From positions 1 through 5,788 of the forward strand of contig WTJO01000075.1 in NCBI GenBank assembly GCA_011524805.1: a DNA stretch of 5,788 bases, written 5' to 3'. Every line of letters starts with the position of its first letter. Position 1 is the stretch's first letter. Position numbers and translations under genes: made by a program. Source of the DNA: Alphaproteobacteria bacterium (GTDB lineage: Bacteria > Pseudomonadota > Alphaproteobacteria > Puniceispirillales > Puniceispirillaceae). The notes under the pieces are model-generated. The model did no database searches, was not told the origin of the DNA, and saw only the letters and a program-made list of their open reading frames with translations. Shown in pieces: positions 5,594 to 5,788 of the stretch.

Positions 5594-5788
5594 ATTGCTC
5601 TCTGTATTTCTTCACAATCTGCAAGGCTATAAAATTCAGCCCCAAAGTAATGACAATCAGTGTTAGCGCCAGTGCAAAGGCAGAGAGTGTCTTGGCAGAT
5701 TCAAATTCCTGATCGCCAACAAAAATAGAGACAATCTGCGTTGTCACGGTAGTGACCGCATCAAGCGGATTAACAGACAGGTTGGCGG
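5586..5788 (-). CDS. pstC: Phosphate ABC transporter permease PstC (partial, C-terminal 66 residues)
   Basis: The C-terminal end of the second inner-membrane permease subunit of the phosphate transporter; the rest lies beyond the right edge. The visible residues show the PstC-typical periplasmic segment AVTTVTTQIVSIFVGDQEFES, then the last membrane helix (about residues 34-57 of the fragment, ALALTLIVITLGLNFIAL) and a short basic cytoplasmic tail ending KKYREQYD. The stop TGA (5588-5586) lies inside pstA, giving an 8-nt overlap. The assignment rests on the fragment's resemblance to PstC C-termini and on its place directly before pstA in the usual pstCAB-phoU order. Confidence 0.9.
   Translation of the reverse strand, partial: ANLSVNPLDAVTTVTTQIVSIFVGDQEFESAKTLSAFALALTLIVITLGLNFIALQIVKKYREQYD

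Overview
The window looks like a chromosomal piece of a moderate-GC Gram-negative bacterium, most likely an alphaproteobacterium. The main clue is PstA: at 431 residues it carries a long N-terminal extension (DUF3333-like) that is common in alphaproteobacterial PstA. Placement below class is a guess; a marine SAR116-like lineage would fit. Genes fill almost all of the window. The longest gene-free stretches are about 80 bp, and I see no tRNA, rRNA, CRISPR array, insertion sequence or phage gene.

Right half (2830-5788, all on the minus strand, so transcription enters from the right edge): the end of the high-affinity phosphate uptake operon in the order pstC (3' end only), pstA, pstB, phoU. 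pstC and pstA overlap by 8 nt, and the Shine-Dalgarno sequence of phoU overlaps the pstB stop codon, so the set is tightly coupled. PstC and PstA form the membrane channel, PstB powers it, and PhoU links transport to phosphate signalling. No phoB follows phoU; the next gene is metabolic. pstS and the operon promoter lie outside the window, if they are adjacent at all.

Left half (1-2765): a small accessory-metabolism group of four enzymes. A PcaC-like carboxymuconolactone decarboxylase family gene (minus) converges on a metallo-beta-lactamase-fold lactonase-like hydrolase gene (plus). That gene diverges from a two-gene minus-strand unit encoding a Gfo/Idh/MocA NAD(P)-dependent dehydrogenase and an Old Yellow Enzyme of the YqjM/XenA class, which is cut by the left edge. 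Ene reduction, NAD(P)-linked oxidoreduction, lactone hydrolysis and a decarboxylase-type fold suggest catabolism of an unsaturated or lactone-forming small molecule. The substrate cannot be read from the sequence.

The most notable non-coding structures are two dyads in the divergent promoter region (1470-1546), a start codon almost on top of the likely transcription start there, a perfect 12-bp inverted repeat between phoU and the decarboxylase gene (2766-2815), and two mutually exclusive hairpins at the convergent gene ends (2324-2370).
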